This document shows, piece after piece, positions 34,871 through 42,872 of a stretch of 56,732 nucleotides of DNA. The DNA is from an uncultured Flavobacteriales bacterium (GTDB lineage: Bacteria > Bacteroidota > Bacteroidia > Flavobacteriales > Flavobacteriaceae), in contig CAJXYJ010000004.1 of NCBI GenBank assembly GCA_913063255.1, forward strand, positions 1 to 56,732. The letters run 5' to 3'. Positions within the stretch are counted from its first letter, which is position 1; every line of letters begins with the position of its first letter. The notes beneath the pieces are model-generated. The model ran no database searches. It was not told the DNA's origin and saw nothing but the letters and a program-made list of their open reading frames with translations. The position numbers and the translations under genes are program-made.

Positions 34871-34908
34871 AAAAAAAGAGATGAAATCTTTAGATTCATC
34901 TCTTTTTT
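34871..34908. terminator. rho-independent terminator, probably bidirectional
   Basis: AAAAAAAGAGATGAA at 34871-34885 pairs with TTCATCTCTTTTTT ending at 34908, around a short AT-rich loop. It lies 28 bases beyond the sulfide:quinone oxidoreductase stop (34936) and insulates that gene from the microprotein promoter. Confidence 0.88.
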
Positions 34909-34935
34909 ACTTTAATCAAACGAAGGAGCTTTTAA

Positions 34936-36276
34936 TTAAAAATCATATCCTTTTAGCATCAGATTCCAATACATAAAAGGCAAGCCATATTTTTTTAAGA
35001 TCCACATTGGGTAACTTGCTTTTCCGGTATTAAAAAATTTACTTAATATAGGGTCAGACATTCTTACACCATCGTACCCAAATTCAGCCAATAACATTTT
35101 ATTATGGGAGACCACTAAAGGGCAAGAGGAATATCCATTGTATTTTTTACAATCTGCTACTTGACCGTCCATTAATTTAACTATATTTTTAACTACAACA
35201 GGTGCTTGTTTTCTAATCGCTGCTCCAGTTCGTGCCGTTGGTAGATCGGTAACATCTCCAACACCAAAAACATTAGGGAACTTTGTAGATTGCATAGAAT
35301 GTTTATCAACAGCCATCCAACCTTTGTTAGGGCCATCTTGATTTGCTAATTTGGTATTTTGAAACCAAGTTGGAGCAGATTGTGGTGGAGCCAAATGAAG
35401 CATATCGTATTTTATGACATATTGCGTTCCTCTTTCTTCCATTTGAAACGGAGAATTAACTTCTTGAACTTCACGCTTCACACCATTTTCCCATACATAA
35501 CCCATACAGCCTGCTGCATTTCTTTCATCATTTACAACATAATTATCACTTCCGTTTGGCAACTCTAAACGCTCATAAATTGCTTCTTTTTCTTCTCCAT
35601 TTATTTCAACAAGTTTATATCCATAGCGTTGCTTAATTTTATACTTTTTTAAGTAGTTTTCTAATTCGTCTTTAAAGGGCTGAACACCAAAAATCATAGT
35701 TCCAGGAGTAGCAAATATTATATTTGTGTGGTCTTTAAAGTTCTTATCTGCTATATAATCTCCCATTAAATACATGATTTTTTGAGGAGCACCAGGACAC
35801 TTTATAGGAGTAGTTGGTTGGGTAAACAAAGCATTTCCTCCTTTAAATTCTTGCATTAATTTCCAGGTATATCTAGGGTCGATATAATTAGAGCAAACTC
35901 CATTTTTTCCATAGGCTTCTTTAAGCCCTTTTATGCCATCCAAATTAATTTGGATACCTGTAGCATTTACTAGATATTCATAAGTAATTTTATCTCCACT
36001 CTTTAATACTACTTCATTTTGCTCTGGCTGAATATCGGCAACAAATTCTTTTATCCAAGATACCCCTGATGGAATCAACTTTTTTTCTTCCCTCCTAGTA
36101 GCTTCATAATCCATTAACCCTCCAGCTACTAATGTATTTGCAGGTTGGTAGGTATGTGTTTCAGTAGGGTCAATAATGGCAATATCTAATCCTTTTTTTG
36201 CTCGCTTAAGTTGCGCAGCAACCATAACGCCACCAGTTCCTCCTCCTATAATAACTATTTGATGATGCTTTTTCAT
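34936..36276 (-). CDS. sqr: type II sulfide:quinone oxidoreductase
   Basis: A 446-residue FAD enzyme that oxidises sulfide to a persulfide and reduces quinone at the membrane. The FAD-binding GGGTGG motif is at residues 11-16. The two redox cysteines of the type II (mitochondrial SQOR-like) group are visible: C160 in IKCPGAPQKI and C385 in YSSCPLVVSHNKMLLAEF. The C-terminal amphipathic part (WILKKYGLPFMYWNLMLKG) fits monotopic membrane association. Single gene between a terminator and a GTAAC-type operator 58 bases upstream of the start, so it is likely induced with the sulfur oxidation genes at 42.8-54 kb. Confidence 0.9.
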   Translation of the reverse strand: MKKHHQIVIIGGGTGGVMVAAQLKRAKKGLDIAIIDPTETHTYQPANTLVAGGLMDYEATRREEKKLIPSGVSWIKEFVADIQPEQNEVVLKSGDKITYEYLVNATGIQINLDGIKGLKEAYGKNGVCSNYIDPRYTWKLMQEFKGGNALFTQPTTPIKCPGAPQKIMYLMGDYIADKNFKDHTNIIFATPGTMIFGVQPFKDELENYLKKYKIKQRYGYKLVEINGEEKEAIYERLELPNGSDNYVVNDERNAAGCMGYVWENGVKREVQEVNSPFQMEERGTQYVIKYDMLHLAPPQSAPTWFQNTKLANQDGPNKGWMAVDKHSMQSTKFPNVFGVGDVTDLPTARTGAAIRKQAPVVVKNIVKLMDGQVADCKKYNGYSSCPLVVSHNKMLLAEFGYDGVRMSDPILSKFFNTGKASYPMWILKKYGLPFMYWNLMLKGYDF

Positions 36277-36304
36277 AATGTTTAATTTAAACTGTTTTAC
36301 CTAA

Positions 36305-36349
36305 CAAAATTATACCTTTTCAAGCTTTTATTAAGTAACTAATGTTACA
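36305..36349 (-). promoter_or_regulatory. sqr promoter with WGTAAC-N4-GTTACW operator
   Basis: Palindrome AGTAACTAATGTTACA at 36334-36349; on the minus strand the -7 box TAATTTTG lies at 36305-36312. Centre to first T is 29.5 bp, which puts the operator near -41.5. Leader about 24 bases. Confidence 0.75.
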
Positions 36350-36400
36350 TTTCAGACCCTAATAATAGGTTAGAAAATAGAAGCTTATAAGTTTTAAAAA

Positions 36401-36607
36401 TTAATTATCTTTTTTCTTTGTATTAATTCCTAAAACTGTGTAAAGAGGGCAAAAGTTTAAAAAACTAGTTAATAAAAATACTCCTGCGACAACTAATAAA
36501 ATGATGCCTAAAGTCCCTGGAACTGTTCCTGTGAAATAAAGTATTGCAGCAATAATTGTAATTACTATTCGAATCATGCAATCTGTACCGCCCATGTTTT
36601 TTTTCAT
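36401..36607 (-). CDS. DUF2892 (YgaP-like) small membrane protein
   Basis: A 68-residue protein starting MKKNMGGTDCMIR, the common start of DUF2892 members, with two membrane helices (about 11-29 and 32-50). It is homologous to the membrane part of YgaP. It follows a 28-codon microprotein gene by 19 bases and probably shares its promoter. Role unknown; association with rhodanese-type sulfur genes is known for the family. Confidence 0.82.
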   Translation of the reverse strand: MKKNMGGTDCMIRIVITIIAAILYFTGTVPGTLGIILLVVAGVFLLTSFLNFCPLYTVLGINTKKKDN

Positions 36608-36626
36608 AATTAGTTTATTTTATTCA

Positions 36627-36713
36627 TTAATTAAATAGAAATACAATTCCTGAAATTATTGAAATGCAAATTAGACAAGACAAAATAATCTTAAATATTT
36701 TTTCTAATTTCAT
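36627..36713 (-). CDS. 28-residue membrane microprotein
   Basis: An ATG-started frame of 28 codons: basic MKLEKIFK followed by one hydrophobic helix with two cysteines (SCLIC) and ending FLFN. It begins almost exactly at the predicted start site of the promoter at 36719-36761 and precedes the DUF2892 gene. Promoter, position and composition favour a real peptide over chance; no homologue is known to me. Confidence 0.45.
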   Translation of the reverse strand: MKLEKIFKIILSCLICISIISGIVFLFN

Positions 36714-36718
36714 ACATT

Positions 36719-36761
36719 CAAAGTTATTAATTGTTAGTTAATATAAATGTGACAAATGTCA
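36719..36761 (-). promoter_or_regulatory. promoter with perfect TGAC-N4-GTCA operator
   Basis: Palindrome TGACAAATGTCA (36750-36761). On the minus strand the -7 box TAACTTTG is at 36719-36726, centre to first T 29.5 bp, identical to the copper operon site. Start site about 36714, one base before the microprotein ATG. The palindrome is also 19 bases upstream of the divergent methyltransferase start, where it could act as a repressor site. Confidence 0.65.
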
Positions 36762-36780
36762 TTACGCTAAAATAGTGAAA

Positions 36781-37374
36781 ATGAAAGACATAAATCAAAT
36801 TTTAGGTAAAACAGATATCTATTTAATAGACCAAATTGTTAAAGGAAGGTATCAAAATTCTGATGTAATTTTAGATGCAGGTTGCGGTCAAGGAAGAAAC
36901 TTACATTGGTTTTATAATAATGAATTTACCATATATGGTATTGATGCTAATGAAGACAATATTGAAAAGTTAAAAAAGATATATCCTAAGGGAGTAAATA
37001 ATTTTTCAGTTTCAAAGATTGAAGAGTTAAATTTCAAAGATGATTTTTTCAATCATATAATCTGTAATGCTGTAATGCATTTTGCTAATAATGAAACTCA
37101 TTTTATAAAAATGTTTGACGAATTAATGAGAGTATTAAAATCAAAAGGAACCTTGTTTATTAGAGTTGCATCAGATATTGGAATAAGGGATAAAATAAAA
37201 CATATTTCTAATGGAGTTTATAAATTACCAGATGGTACAAATCGTTATTTAGTTTCAAAAACATTATTAAAAAAGTTAAACGAAACCAATACTTTTAAAC
37301 TATTAGAGCCTCTAAAAACAGTAAATGTAAATGACTTACGCTGTATGACAACCTTAGTAATTCAAAAAAAATAA
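36781..37374 (+). CDS. class I SAM-dependent methyltransferase
   Basis: A 197-residue soluble methyltransferase. Motif I is LDAGCGQG (about residues 30-37), the acidic end of strand 2 is IYGIDAN, and the post-I region HIICNAVMHFANNE matches the Methyltransf_11/25 type. Substrate unknown. I start at the ATG at 36781; a GTG two codons upstream is possible. Four bases separate it from the sterol desaturase gene, so the two probably form one operon. Confidence 0.82.
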   Translation: MKDINQILGKTDIYLIDQIVKGRYQNSDVILDAGCGQGRNLHWFYNNEFTIYGIDANEDNIEKLKKIYPKGVNNFSVSKIEELNFKDDFFNHIICNAVMHFANNETHFIKMFDELMRVLKSKGTLFIRVASDIGIRDKIKHISNGVYKLPDGTNRYLVSKTLLKKLNETNTFKLLEPLKTVNVNDLRCMTTLVIQKK

Positions 37375-37378
37375 TTCT

Positions 37379-38284
37379 ATGGAAAAATATATAAACAGTT
37401 TTATAGACGCTTTTATTGGAACACTATCTTGGACTTGGGATTCTATACTATTTAAAGTGCCTTGGTATAACAATTATTTTTGGGGATTAATCGTTATTTC
37501 ATTGGTGGTTTGGGGATTAGAAATGGTGTTCCCTTGGAGAAAAAATCAATCCATTATCCGAAAGGACTTTTGGTTAGATGGTTTTTATATGTTTTTTAAT
37601 TTTTTTATTTTCTCTATTGTCATTAGTGGATTTTATAATGTATTTGGACTTCTATTTTCTGAAGTTGGAATCAACCATAAGAGTTTGGCAATTATTGATA
37701 TTTCTCAATGGGAACAATGGCAGCAACTTTTAATCTTTTTTATAGTTTTAGATTTTGTGCAATGGCTTACTCATGTTTTGCTTCATAAATTTGAAATTTT
37801 ATGGCGATTTCATAAAGTACATCATTCTGTTAAAGAAATGGGTTTTGCAGCACATTTACGCTACCATTGGATGGAGAATATATTTTATAAACCTCTTAAA
37901 ACATTTGGAGTCATGATACTTGGAGGCTTTGAACCAGAACAAGCTTATATCGTTCACTTTATAGCAATAAGTATAGGACATTTAAATCATGCAAACATTA
38001 GAATAACTTGGGGACCATTGAAGTATCTATTTAATAATTCTGTAATGCATTTATACCATCATATTAAAGCATTACCTGAAGATAGGCCACAAGGCATTAA
38101 TTTTGGAATTAGTTTAAGCGTCTGGGATTATATTTTTAAAACCAATTATGTGCCAGATGATAATGGAGAAATTGAGTTAGGGTTTCCAGGCGAGGAATCA
38201 TTTCCAAAAGAATTTGTAGGTCAATTGTTTACTGGGTTTGGAAAGAAGAAAAATGATAATTTAGATAAGGAAGATAATATGTAG
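37379..38284 (+). CDS. sterol desaturase / fatty acid hydroxylase family protein
   Basis: A 301-residue membrane di-iron enzyme. Histidine clusters for the di-iron site are HVLLH (about residue 133), HKVHH (about 145), HLNHAN (about 201) and HLYHH (about 220), lying between membrane helices. It should hydroxylate or desaturate a lipid with O2. Substrate is not apparent. No clear connection with the sulfur genes. Confidence 0.88.
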   Translation: MEKYINSFIDAFIGTLSWTWDSILFKVPWYNNYFWGLIVISLVVWGLEMVFPWRKNQSIIRKDFWLDGFYMFFNFFIFSIVISGFYNVFGLLFSEVGINHKSLAIIDISQWEQWQQLLIFFIVLDFVQWLTHVLLHKFEILWRFHKVHHSVKEMGFAAHLRYHWMENIFYKPLKTFGVMILGGFEPEQAYIVHFIAISIGHLNHANIRITWGPLKYLFNNSVMHLYHHIKALPEDRPQGINFGISLSVWDYIFKTNYVPDDNGEIELGFPGEESFPKEFVGQLFTGFGKKKNDNLDKEDNM

Positions 38285-38321
38285 TAATCAACCTTAAACA
38301 ACAGATTGGCAGGCTTGTATT

Positions 38322-38951
38322 TTAATCTCTTACATTAAGTACAATCCATTGGTATCCATCATATACCATTTCAATAGCTCCTTGACCACTTAATGTTTCA
38401 GCAGGACCAGGTCCATAAGAAAGTATCCTATTTTCTTCATCTGAGTCCCTATCGTTGTCTAAAAGTTTCATATTGGATGTGGTTGGGTTAATCAATATGA
38501 TATGCTTTCCAGCAAATCCTCCTACAATTCCAGAAATTTGAAAAGAACTAGTTGGCCCTGTAAACCTAATCACAGTTTTATATGAATAATCACCAGCGAG
38601 TCCTACATCTAAATTATCAAATTGAGTATTCGGAGAATTGGCAACAAGAGCGTGATTTATTAAAGAATAATAACCCGAGCCAGAAGACATGAAAGTGTTG
38701 TTAGCCATCACTAAACCGTTGTCAACGGCAAGCTTATTCAAAGTCCCTTCGTCATCTATACCAATAACTGAAACCATCGTTCTATCAACATCGAGATCAG
38801 TATCAGTTACTCGAATTTTTCCAATAACATGGAGTGTTTCCTGTGGATCTGTGGTGTTAATCCCAACTCCCTTTGTTTGAGGAGGGTCACCAAATTGAGC
38901 ATAACCGTACTGAAACAATAATAAACATAATATGAGACTAATTTTTTTCAT
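38322..38951 (-). CDS. exported protein, tandem paralogue A
   Basis: A 209-residue protein with signal peptide (ending YGYAQ), then GVGINTTDPQETLHVIGKIRVTD (two adjoining parts, about residues 29-50), a motif common in flavobacterial surface and fibre-like proteins, and a beta-rich domain ending in a conserved GQGAIEMVYDGYQWIVLNVR stretch. The start is the ATG followed by AAA AAA at 38951. It is 21 bases downstream of a close paralogue with the same length and ends. No known function. Confidence 0.75.
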   Translation of the reverse strand: MKKISLILCLLLFQYGYAQFGDPPQTKGVGINTTDPQETLHVIGKIRVTDTDLDVDRTMVSVIGIDDEGTLNKLAVDNGLVMANNTFMSSGSGYYSLINHALVANSPNTQFDNLDVGLAGDYSYKTVIRFTGPTSSFQISGIVGGFAGKHIILINPTTSNMKLLDNDRDSDEENRILSYGPGPAETLSGQGAIEMVYDGYQWIVLNVRD

Positions 38952-38972
38952 ATGGATCATTTACAAACAGTA

Positions 38973-39602
38973 TTAATTTCTTATATTAAGTATAACCCAA
39001 CGGGTTCCATCATATACCATTTCAATAGCCCCTTGACCTTGTGTCTGATCTGTTGTACCAGCACCATAAGTAAGTATCATATTCTCATTATCTGATGAAT
39101 TAGGGGAATAATCTTCATCTCTAACACCCATATGTTCTGTGGATGAGTTAAGCAATAGGACATGTCTTCCTGGAACTCCTCCTTGAATTCCGGAAATAAA
39201 AAAGGCTTGAGGTGCGTTTAAAAACCTAATTACAGTTTCATGTGCATTTATGTTATTGACACCTAAATCTAAATTTGCCATATCAACACCCGGTGTATAC
39301 TCTACGTAATCAGGAAGATTATCAAAATCCATATCTAACACAGAATAACTAGTGGTGCCAGAAACAGTGATGGTGTTGTTGGTAATCACAAAATCGGGGC
39401 TAAGGTTAATCTTGCTCAAAGTCTCATTGTCATCTATACCAATAATTGAAACCATCGTTCTACCAAAACCGATATCAGTATCAGTTACTCGAATTTTTCC
39501 ATTTACATCGAGTGCTTCCTGTGGATTGGTGGTGTTAACACCAACTTGAGCGAAACTACTTTCAATTAGAAATAAAAATAATATAATACCAATTTTTTTC
39601 AT
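38973..39602 (-). CDS. exported protein, tandem paralogue B
   Basis: A 209-residue protein with signal peptide (ending SSFAQ), the VGVNTTNPQEALDVNGKIRV motif right after it, and the same C-terminal GQGAIEMVYDGTRWVILNIR as its neighbour. The two are conserved at both ends and diverge in the middle (about residues 75-150), a pattern of tandem duplication and divergence. Start ATG at 39602. Upstream is a 298-base AT-rich gap. Confidence 0.75.
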   Translation of the reverse strand: MKKIGIILFLFLIESSFAQVGVNTTNPQEALDVNGKIRVTDTDIGFGRTMVSIIGIDDNETLSKINLSPDFVITNNTITVSGTTSYSVLDMDFDNLPDYVEYTPGVDMANLDLGVNNINAHETVIRFLNAPQAFFISGIQGGVPGRHVLLLNSSTEHMGVRDEDYSPNSSDNENMILTYGAGTTDQTQGQGAIEMVYDGTRWVILNIRN

Positions 39603-39900
39603 AATCACCATTTTGAACAGTTTATTGATAACTGTTAATTAACAATATTGGGGTATCAATGGGGATATAATCTGTAAATTAATAGTGCTAAATTAATTGG
39701 AGAAAGTTATATATAATGTAAAAACAACAACTTTTAGCCTAAATGTAATAAATACTCGTCAAACTACTTAAAAAATTAAAATTCCACCATGAAAACATGT
39801 AGGAAGATTGTTAAGAAATCAGGTTTAATGTCTTAAAAAACAAAAGATATAGAATAAAAAAGTGTAGGAAGGGTAATTGAGGAAATGTTAAATTAAGCGA
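39603..39900. other. gene-free AT-rich stretch
   Basis: About 298 bases between the paralogue pair and the methyltransferase operon end. I see no convincing frame, operator palindrome or terminator. The only pattern noted is the 9-mer TGTAGGAAG, twice in direct orientation (39798-39806 and 39863-39871). It should hold the promoter for the paralogue pair, but I find no exact TAnnTTTG on that strand. Confidence 0.5.
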
Positions 39901-40485
39901 TTATTTTTTTATGAATTTTATAAATAATTCGTGGTTTTTTCTACTTAGAATCGAATTATATGAGAGTTCTATTATTTCAATTTTAAAATATGGTTTGAAG
40001 CAAAAACAGTATTCATCTTTATTACCTCCAAAAGGAGGTCGATCATCATATAAAGGAACATTAAAAAGTAACCCTACCAATTTTCCTTTTGACTTTAATA
40101 ATTCACTAGTTTTTAATGCATAGTTAGACCTTTGCTTAGGAGGTATTGCACAAAAAAAAGTTTGTTCTATGATGAGGTCAAAAGAATCGTTTAATTCAAA
40201 AAAATTGGAATGAATTAATTGATTTTTAGGAAATTTTGGAATTCTTTTTTGAAGATTAGACAGTGCAGTTAAAGAAATATCTATTACAAAAACGTTTTTA
40301 AAGCCTTGGTTAAAAAGATATTCTGCTTCGTATGAATTTCCACCACCAGGAATTAGAATTTTAAGACTTTTATCTGTTAATTGATCAAAATATGTTTTCA
40401 AAGGAGTAGAAATTTTACCAATATCCCATCCTGTATTTTGAGATTTATATCGATTATCCCAAAAATCTTCGTCGATTTCAGTCAT
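39901..40485 (-). CDS. TPMT-family methyltransferase
   Basis: A 194-residue methyltransferase of the thiopurine S-methyltransferase (TPMT) family: N-terminal DFWDNRYKSQNTGWDIG (residues 7-23), glycine-rich ILIPGGGNSYEAEYLF (about 44-59), and the typical EQTFFCAIPPKQRSNY (about 108-123). TPMT-family members methylate thiols, selenols or halides, so a thiol or sulfide substrate would suit the region; this is inference. Last gene of a six-gene leftward operon, five bases after thioredoxin. Confidence 0.82.
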   Translation of the reverse strand: MTEIDEDFWDNRYKSQNTGWDIGKISTPLKTYFDQLTDKSLKILIPGGGNSYEAEYLFNQGFKNVFVIDISLTALSNLQKRIPKFPKNQLIHSNFFELNDSFDLIIEQTFFCAIPPKQRSNYALKTSELLKSKGKLVGLLFNVPLYDDRPPFGGNKDEYCFCFKPYFKIEIIELSYNSILSRKNHELFIKFIKK

Positions 40486-40490
40486 TAATA

Positions 40491-40787
40491 TTAAAGAAAT
40501 TTATTAATCTTAGATATAATGTCATTTTTGGGGATTACTCCAGATTGTCTCCACATGACTTTACTTTTCTTATATAATATCAATGTAGGAACCCCTTGTA
40601 CACTTAAAGAAGTTGCTAATCTGTTGTTTTTATCCACATCTATTTTTAATATTTTAACCTTATCTCCAAGACTACTTTTTACTTCTTTTAAAATGGGAGA
40701 CATAGTTTTGCAAGGCCCACACCAATCTGCGAAAAAATCTACAAGTACTGGTTGGTCACTAGCGATAATATTAAAAAAACTACTCAT
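40491..40787 (-). CDS. thioredoxin
   Basis: A 98-residue cytoplasmic thioredoxin with active site WCGPC (C23, C26) and the cis-proline region GVPTLILY. No signal peptide. It sits in an operon with rhodanese, heavy-metal-associated and heme proteins, so it may serve sulfur transfer or reduce persulfides rather than being the housekeeping thioredoxin (inference). Confidence 0.9.
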   Translation of the reverse strand: MSSFFNIIASDQPVLVDFFADWCGPCKTMSPILKEVKSSLGDKVKILKIDVDKNNRLATSLSVQGVPTLILYKKSKVMWRQSGVIPKNDIISKINKFL

Positions 40788-40800
40788 AATATTTTAGGAT

Positions 40801-41418
40801 TTATTCTTTTTTAAACTGAATACTCCAAACCCCTCTAACTTGATTTTCTGAATACCCTACTGCCATATCGTTTGGATATAATCTCTTAATAGTGGAGAAG
40901 GTTTTTGTGTCTATCTCTTTATTGGGAGTGCCATGACATTTTAGGCACATTACATTTGTTATTATCGGGTAATAAAAAAGTATGCTATCGTTATTGATTT
41001 CGACAATAGGAGCAATATCTTCTTTGTTAGAAAGCATTCTTTTAAAAAGTTCTATTTTTTTTAATTCCGTATTATTAGCTTTATTATTGGGGTTTCTTGT
41101 TTTATCTGAAACCCTTTTAATTCTAGCTTTATGAAAAGTAGCCATGCTATCGGTTAAGGATATGGCTTTAATATCACAAAATTCTAAAGCTGCTACAGCT
41201 CCCTTTTCTTTCATGGTTCCCATCAAATTTTTTCCTAATTGAGATTTGGTGGTAAATGCCATGTCTAATCCAATTTGTTGATAGGAAGGATCAATTTTTG
41301 AAATTGCTTCTTTATTTTCTTTCTCTTTTAAAGAAGGACTAAGCTCTTTCTTATCGTTTTTACAGGAAGAAAAAAGAACGATCATTAAAACAAATACAAT
41401 AGAATATAGTCTTTTCAT
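40801..41418 (-). CDS. DUF3365 (Tll0287-like) c-type heme lipoprotein
   Basis: A 205-residue lipoprotein (lipobox FSSC, cysteine 19) with a DUF3365 domain. The heme-attachment motif CLKCH is at residues 158-162. The fold is related to haem-PAS sensors; other members bind one c-type heme. Here, without a kinase or cyclase attached, it could be a free periplasmic heme sensor or electron carrier. It is three bases after the methyltransferase gene in the operon. Confidence 0.83.
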   Translation of the reverse strand: MKRLYSIVFVLMIVLFSSCKNDKKELSPSLKEKENKEAISKIDPSYQQIGLDMAFTTKSQLGKNLMGTMKEKGAVAALEFCDIKAISLTDSMATFHKARIKRVSDKTRNPNNKANNTELKKIELFKRMLSNKEDIAPIVEINNDSILFYYPIITNVMCLKCHGTPNKEIDTKTFSTIKRLYPNDMAVGYSENQVRGVWSIQFKKE

Positions 41419-41421
41419 TTT

Positions 41422-42048
41422 TTAAACTCTTTTAAATAGTGTGTAAATATATGGTCTTGTATCACCAGATGGCATGGTATAGGTATAATTAAAGAACTCT
41501 AAGAGTTTAAAATCGGCACCTAATTTATCTATAAGCATATCCTTGTCATATCGTTGAACATTTAAACCACTGCATTTGGTAGCACTTTCTGAATTAAATG
41601 TAGAAATAAGAACATAGCCCTTGGGTTTTATTATCTTCTTTAATAAAGAAAAATATATGTTTTGTTCTTCTTCATTTGTGAAAAAATGCAAAACTGCCCT
41701 ATCATGCCATAAATCTACAGGATCAATTTCTGAAAGTAATTTTGGATTAGTTAGATCGTCTACTACCCAAAGGACCTTATTTTTTTTTGAACCCAATCTT
41801 GTTTGTAATATTTTTAAAGCTGTACTACTTATATCACTCGCAATAATATTTTGATATCCAAAATTTAATAATTCATCTATTAATGTTGAAGTTCCCACTC
41901 CCACATTAAGAATTCTGGCATCGTTAGACAACCCACATTTTTGGATAAGTTGCAAAGAGGGAATAGGATCTTCCTCATACCATCCTAATTCGGTAATGTT
42001 ATTATTCTCATAAGCAGAATCCCAATGTTTTTTTAAATCAGATTTCAT
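41422..42048 (-). CDS. class I SAM-dependent methyltransferase
   Basis: A 208-residue methyltransferase. It starts KKHWDSAYENNNITELGWYEE, the type found in small-molecule (including thiol/selenol) methylases, with motif I ILNVGVGTSTLIDELL (about residues 46-61), IIASDIS at strand 2 and VDLWHDRAVLHFF as post-I. Substrate unknown. It is nine bases after the HMA gene. The operon has two methyltransferases, this and the TPMT-like one. Confidence 0.8.
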   Translation of the reverse strand: MKSDLKKHWDSAYENNNITELGWYEEDPIPSLQLIQKCGLSNDARILNVGVGTSTLIDELLNFGYQNIIASDISSTALKILQTRLGSKKNKVLWVVDDLTNPKLLSEIDPVDLWHDRAVLHFFTNEEEQNIYFSLLKKIIKPKGYVLISTFNSESATKCSGLNVQRYDKDMLIDKLGADFKLLEFFNYTYTMPSGDTRPYIYTLFKRV

Positions 42049-42057
42049 TTTTATGAA

Positions 42058-42327
42058 TTAATTAGACATTTTACCAGTTGCACAACTTACAAATGACTTG
42101 GCTTTAGAGATCATAGAATTGTTTTCACCTGCTGCAGGATATCCAATTGCAGCTAATTTATCCTGAACAGATAGTAAGTCTTCCTTAGAAATTACTGAAA
42201 ATGATACTGTAGAGGATTCAAGATCTACCGATACTTGACTTATATTTTTTAACGCAGAAATTTTTGTTATAATGGTATTAGCACAGCCACCGCATTTTAG
42301 ATTTTGTATGGTAATAGTAGAATTCAT
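42058..42327 (-). CDS. heavy-metal-associated (HMA) domain protein
   Basis: An 89-residue soluble HMA/CopZ-like protein with CGGC (C12, C15) in the metal loop rather than the usual MxCxxC, and a ferredoxin-like beta-alpha-beta pattern. It could carry Cu(I) or another soft metal, or a persulfide. Start at the ATG at 42327, which gives a canonical HMA N-terminus. Cotranscribed with the exported rhodanese upstream. Confidence 0.82.
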   Translation of the reverse strand: MNSTITIQNLKCGGCANTIITKISALKNISQVSVDLESSTVSFSVISKEDLLSVQDKLAAIGYPAAGENNSMISKAKSFVSCATGKMSN

Positions 42328-42337
42328 GTTTTTTAGT

Positions 42338-42706
42338 TTAATGATTATTCCAAGCGATATATCCACCCTTAAGATCATAAATTTCAGTAAAGCCTAAATC
42401 GAGTAATAATTTGGCAGATTTCTGACTTCGATTTCCTGAACGGCAATAAATATATAAGGGTTTGTTTTTGTCTAGTTTTTCAAAAGCGGTGTTAAATGTT
42501 ACTTGATTCAGATAGTCTATATTAATTGCGTCATCTATAAACCCCTCTTGATATTCTTTAGGTGTTCGGACATCTACTAATTGTACAGCCTCGCCTACAA
42601 CAACCTCTTTGTAATCTGCAACATCAAGAATGATGTTTTTAGTATTTTGGGCGTAACTAGTAAATGCAATGATGATAACTAATAAAAGGAATACTTTTTT
42701 TTTCAT
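42338..42706 (-). CDS. exported rhodanese-like protein
   Basis: A 122-residue single-domain rhodanese with a signal peptide (residues 1-19, ending SYAQ). The active site is YCRSGNRS with C88, so it should carry persulfide in the periplasm. First gene of the tight leftward operon rhodanese-HMA-methyltransferase-DUF3365-thioredoxin-TPMT (gaps 3-13 bases). A TATTTTTA -7-like box is at 42746-42753; no GTAAC palindrome is at the expected distance. Confidence 0.88.
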   Translation of the reverse strand: MKKKVFLLLVIIIAFTSYAQNTKNIILDVADYKEVVVGEAVQLVDVRTPKEYQEGFIDDAINIDYLNQVTFNTAFEKLDKNKPLYIYCRSGNRSQKSAKLLLDLGFTEIYDLKGGYIAWNNH

Positions 42707-42754
42707 AATTAAAAAGATGTAACCTTAAAAAGGTGTAATTATATTTAAAAATAG

Positions 42755-42791
42755 AAAGGAAGCAGTTGTATTATAACAGTCTGCTTCCTTT
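42755..42791 (-). terminator. rho-independent terminator downstream of the rhodanese gene
   Basis: AAAGGAAGCAG (42755-42765) pairs perfectly with CTGCTTCCTTT (42781-42791), 11 bp with a 15-base loop. On the minus strand it is followed by CTATTTTTAA. It is 81 bases beyond the stop of the rhodanese at 42873 and would insulate the next operon. Confidence 0.75.
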
Positions 42792-42872
42792 ACTAACTAA
42801 CCAACCAATAAAACTGTTTAATATTTTTCTTTTTCAATAGATAATATATTTTTAAAATAGTTTGATTTAGTT

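Noticed and set aside
42730-42757. GATGTAACC...GGTGTAATT upstream of the exported rhodanese as a GTAAC operator
   Set aside because: The arms are not the GTAAC/GTTAC pair at N4, and the position relative to the -7 box does not fit the other sites.
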